DNA from: Mycobacterium persicum | GTDB lineage: Bacteria; Actinomycetota; Actinomycetes; Mycobacteriales; Mycobacteriaceae | Length of the DNA stretch: 64,000 bases | Reading direction: 5' to 3' | Assembly: GCF_002086675.1 (NCBI RefSeq) | Contig: NZ_MVIF01000008.1 | Location: 1-64,000, forward strand | Shown: positions 61,983 through 64,000 of the stretch, in pieces | How positions within the stretch are numbered: the first letter of the stretch is position 1 | Layout: every line of letters begins with the position of its first letter | Made by a program: the position numbers and the translations under genes | The notes under the pieces: model-generated | The model's database searches: none | The model's input: the letters and a program-made list of their open reading frames with translations, nothing else | Told to the model about the DNA's origin: nothing

Positions 61983-62957
61983 GTGAGCCAAGTTCCGCAG
62001 ATGCAGGAGCGCACGGTCGAACTGATCGTCGCCGAACGCGAAGAACTCGCCGACGACGTTGTTGGCCTGGTGCTCGAAGAGCCGTCCGGTGGCGACCTGC
62101 CGGACTGGAATCCCGGCGCGCACATCGATTTGATATTGACCGACTCGCTGGTGCGACAGTACTCGCTGTGTTCGAGCCCGCTCGACCGGCAGCGATGGAA
62201 GGTAGGCGTCCTGCTCGATCCGAACGGCCGCGGCGGATCCAAGCACGTTCATCACGAACTGCACAAGGGCGCCAGGATCCAAGTTCGCGGTCCCCGCAAC
62301 CATTTCCCTTTCCAACGGGCGAAGCGATACCAGTTCATCGCCGGAGGCATCGGCATCACACCGATGATGCCGATGATCGAGGCGGCGCAAGCGGACGGAG
62401 CCGACTGGCACCTGCTGTATGGCGGGCGACAGCGATCATCGATGGCCTTCGTGGATGAACTCTCGAAATACGGTGAGCGGGTCACGATCTGGCCCCTGAA
62501 CGAGCAGGGAATGCCCGACCTTGCCGGCGTCCTCGGCAGCCCGCGTGACGACACCCTGGTGTACTGCTGCGGGCCCGAAGGCTTACTCAGCGCCGTCGAA
62601 CAGTTCTGCCAGTCCTGGCCGAAAAACGCTTTGCACATCGAACGATTCGCGGCCAAGCCAGATGCGCACACGCCGTCCGAAGACGCCCTCGACAACTTCC
62701 AGGTCGTATGCCAGCGCTCCGGCATCACCGTCGACGTCGGGCCTGGCGAATCAATCCTCGAGGCGATCAAGGCGAAAGGGGTCAGCATGCTGGCGTCGTG
62801 TATGGAAGGCATCTGCGGTACGTGCGAGGTGGCCGTGCTGGAAGGCAGCCCCGATCACCGCGATTCGGTGCTCGATGATGACGAAAAGGCCGAGAACGAT
62901 TGCATGATGATTTGCGTGTCGCGCTCGCTGTCGGAAAAGCTGGTGCTCGACGTATGA
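61983..62957 (+). CDS. Rieske-oxygenase reductase (FMN/[2Fe-2S], PDR-type)
   Basis: A 324-residue reductase of the phthalate dioxygenase reductase type: an FMN-binding RQYSL (59-63), a NAD-binding GGIGITPMMPM (121-131) and a C-terminal plant-type [2Fe-2S] ferredoxin with Cys273, Cys278, Cys281 and Cys311. It moves electrons from NADH to the oxygenase coded by the next gene, whose ATG overlaps its stop (ATGA). The GTG 61983 start has AAAGGAG upstream. Confidence 0.95.
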   Translation: MSQVPQMQERTVELIVAEREELADDVVGLVLEEPSGGDLPDWNPGAHIDLILTDSLVRQYSLCSSPLDRQRWKVGVLLDPNGRGGSKHVHHELHKGARIQVRGPRNHFPFQRAKRYQFIAGGIGITPMMPMIEAAQADGADWHLLYGGRQRSSMAFVDELSKYGERVTIWPLNEQGMPDLAGVLGSPRDDTLVYCCGPEGLLSAVEQFCQSWPKNALHIERFAAKPDAHTPSEDALDNFQVVCQRSGITVDVGPGESILEAIKAKGVSMLASCMEGICGTCEVAVLEGSPDHRDSVLDDDEKAENDCMMICVSRSLSEKLVLDV

Positions 62958-64000
62958 CCGCGAACTACCCCCGGGACTGCTGGTACGTGGCGGCCGTCAG
63001 TGACGAGATCGGCAGAGCGCCTGTTGGCCGCCGGCTGCTGGATCGCCGTGTCGTGCTCTACCGGCAAGAGTCAGGCGAGATCGTTGCGCTGGCCGACCAG
63101 TGCGGCCACCGCGGTTATCCGCTGTCCAAGGGACATGTCAAGGGCGACAACATCGAATGTGGTTACCACGGGTTCCAGTACGACCCGACTGGGGCTTGTG
63201 TAAAGGTTCCGTCGCAGCCCCACCCGCCGTACGGAGCGTGCGTTGCGCGTTATCCCGTCCGTGAAGTTGCTCCGTTCGTGTGGATTTGGCTCGGCGCGCC
63301 CGGGCGCTCAGAAGGCCGGCCGCTGCCCGCGCTGCCATGGTTGACCGGGCAGGATTGGGCTTCGTCGGGCACATCGCTTCGCGTGAACGCCAACTACCTG
63401 CTCGTGCACGAGCACTATCTCGACCTGACGCACATCCCGTGGGTGCACCCGCAGGAGACGCCGCCGACCATCGGCTCGGTGGCCCCCCTCGACGAAATCG
63501 AGGTATCCGAGACGTCGGTGACGTTCTCCCGCGGCATGCCTGTGGCGCCGTTGGCCGACTGGGAAGCGGCGGCGACGTGCCTGCCGCGTGATCGCGATTA
63601 CCACCGCCGGCATTACGGCACGTTCATCTCGCCCGCCGTGCTGGTGGAAGGGTGGGATCTCTTCGGTGCCGACGGCCAGGCTTTCGGGCAGGTCCGGATT
63701 CAAGCCGTGACGCCTGAAACGCCGTGCAGTACTCATCTTTTCTGGCAGTTCGCTCGCAACTACAGCCTCGACGACGAGCAGGTCGGACAGGGGTTACACG
63801 AGGTCTTCGAGCGGGTCATGCGAGTCGACGTCGGCGTCGTCGAGACGATCCAGGACACCGTTGGTGAGGCGGGAGCCGCGAATGGATTCCGTGTGTCGGC
63901 CGACGCGGGAGTCCTGAAAGTGCGCGGCATCGTCGAGTCGATGCTCACCCAGGAGCGCCAGTACCGCTCCCCCACCGCCGGGATACCGGCGCAAACATGA
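62954..64000 (+). CDS. Rieske-type oxygenase component
   Basis: A 348-residue Rieske non-haem iron oxygenase, ending exactly at the right window edge with TGA 63998-64000. The Rieske ligands are Cys50, His52, Cys69 and His72 (CGHRGYPL...CGYHGF). The mononuclear iron region LLVHEHYLDLTHIPWVHPQ has Asp157, His160 and His165. The type resembles vanillate or phthalate-like mono/dioxygenases that use the adjacent PDR-type reductase. The substrate is unknown; neighbours (FadD, hydrolases) suggest an aromatic or aliphatic acid. Confidence 0.95.
   Translation: MTANYPRDCWYVAAVSDEIGRAPVGRRLLDRRVVLYRQESGEIVALADQCGHRGYPLSKGHVKGDNIECGYHGFQYDPTGACVKVPSQPHPPYGACVARYPVREVAPFVWIWLGAPGRSEGRPLPALPWLTGQDWASSGTSLRVNANYLLVHEHYLDLTHIPWVHPQETPPTIGSVAPLDEIEVSETSVTFSRGMPVAPLADWEAAATCLPRDRDYHRRHYGTFISPAVLVEGWDLFGADGQAFGQVRIQAVTPETPCSTHLFWQFARNYSLDDEQVGQGLHEVFERVMRVDVGVVETIQDTVGEAGAANGFRVSADAGVLKVRGIVESMLTQERQYRSPTAGIPAQT

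Noticed and set aside
1-64000. tRNA, rRNA, transposase or integrase genes
   Set aside because: None of the expected signatures was visible on either strand by eye, so nothing is claimed; a covariance-model search would settle it.

Overview
The window is chromosomal DNA of a slow-growing, non-tuberculous Mycobacterium. Evidence: a PPE-MPTR gene at the left edge, a complete yrbE/mce import operon, a REP13E12-family HNH gene, WS/DGAT acyltransferases, many lipid-degradation enzymes, GTG/TTG starts and high GC. From memory of the M. tuberculosis H37Rv map, gene order from about 2.3 to 18.5 kb follows Rv3057c-Rv3058c-cyp136-Rv3060c-fadE22-ligB-cstA, and order resumes at 41.7 kb with mmr (Rv3065) and its TetR regulator (Rv3066). 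The DNA between cstA and mmr (18.5-41.6 kb) is therefore extra relative to H37Rv.

Layout. 0-2.3 kb: 3' part of a PPE-MPTR gene. 2.3-5.5 kb: SDR, TetR regulator and divergent cyp136 with a 20-bp operator between them. 5.5-7.4 kb: two tiny paralogous lipoproteins and a MEDS/HATPase sensor. 7.5-13.7 kb: double-GntR regulator, SCP-x-type thiolase, divergent DUF35 protein, fused acyl-CoA dehydrogenase FadE22 and an SDR. 13.8-18.5 kb: DNA ligase LigB, a wrecked AAA-ATPase gene and the peptide transporter CstA. 18.5-29 kb (minus strand): yrbEA-yrbEB-mceA-F plus two Mce-associated membrane proteins, a lipid import machine, joined by translationally coupled overlaps; three small genes (SpoIIAA-like, CAP, DUF732) lie upstream. 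30.5-33.2 kb: Hsp70-like protein, nitroreductase, cNMP-binding protein. 33.2-41.6 kb: broken WS/DGAT gene, SDR, class III adenylate cyclase, AdhE, 6-oxocamphor-hydrolase-like crotonase, MFS transporter. 41.7-42.6 kb: mmr and its TetR repressor with a tandem operator. 43-51.2 kb: accessory lipid genes (3-hydroxyacyl-CoA dehydrogenase, IclR, phytanoyl-CoA dioxygenase, a crotonase-thioesterase fusion, intact WS/DGAT, PucR-type regulator, 3-His cupin). 51.3-52.1 kb: a graveyard with an AbiEii-like remnant and a short relic of an aldehyde dehydrogenase gene. 52.1-58 kb: STAND/MalT-like ATPase without a DNA-binding domain, aldehyde dehydrogenase, 13E12/HNH protein. 58.2-64 kb: acyl-CoA ligase, two tandem PhaZ-like hydrolases, and a reductase plus Rieske oxygenase pair.

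Working together: most genes serve uptake (mce), activation (FadD, AdhE, ALDH), oxidation (FadE22, crotonases, HAD, SDRs, Rieske and P450 enzymes) and storage (WS/DGAT, PhaZ-like) of lipids or hydrophobic carbon sources, under several local one-component regulators. No tRNA, rRNA, CRISPR array, insertion sequence with a transposase, or prophage was seen. The most notable sequence-level signals are long perfect intergenic palindromes, operator-like inverted repeats beside regulators, and three decaying genes.
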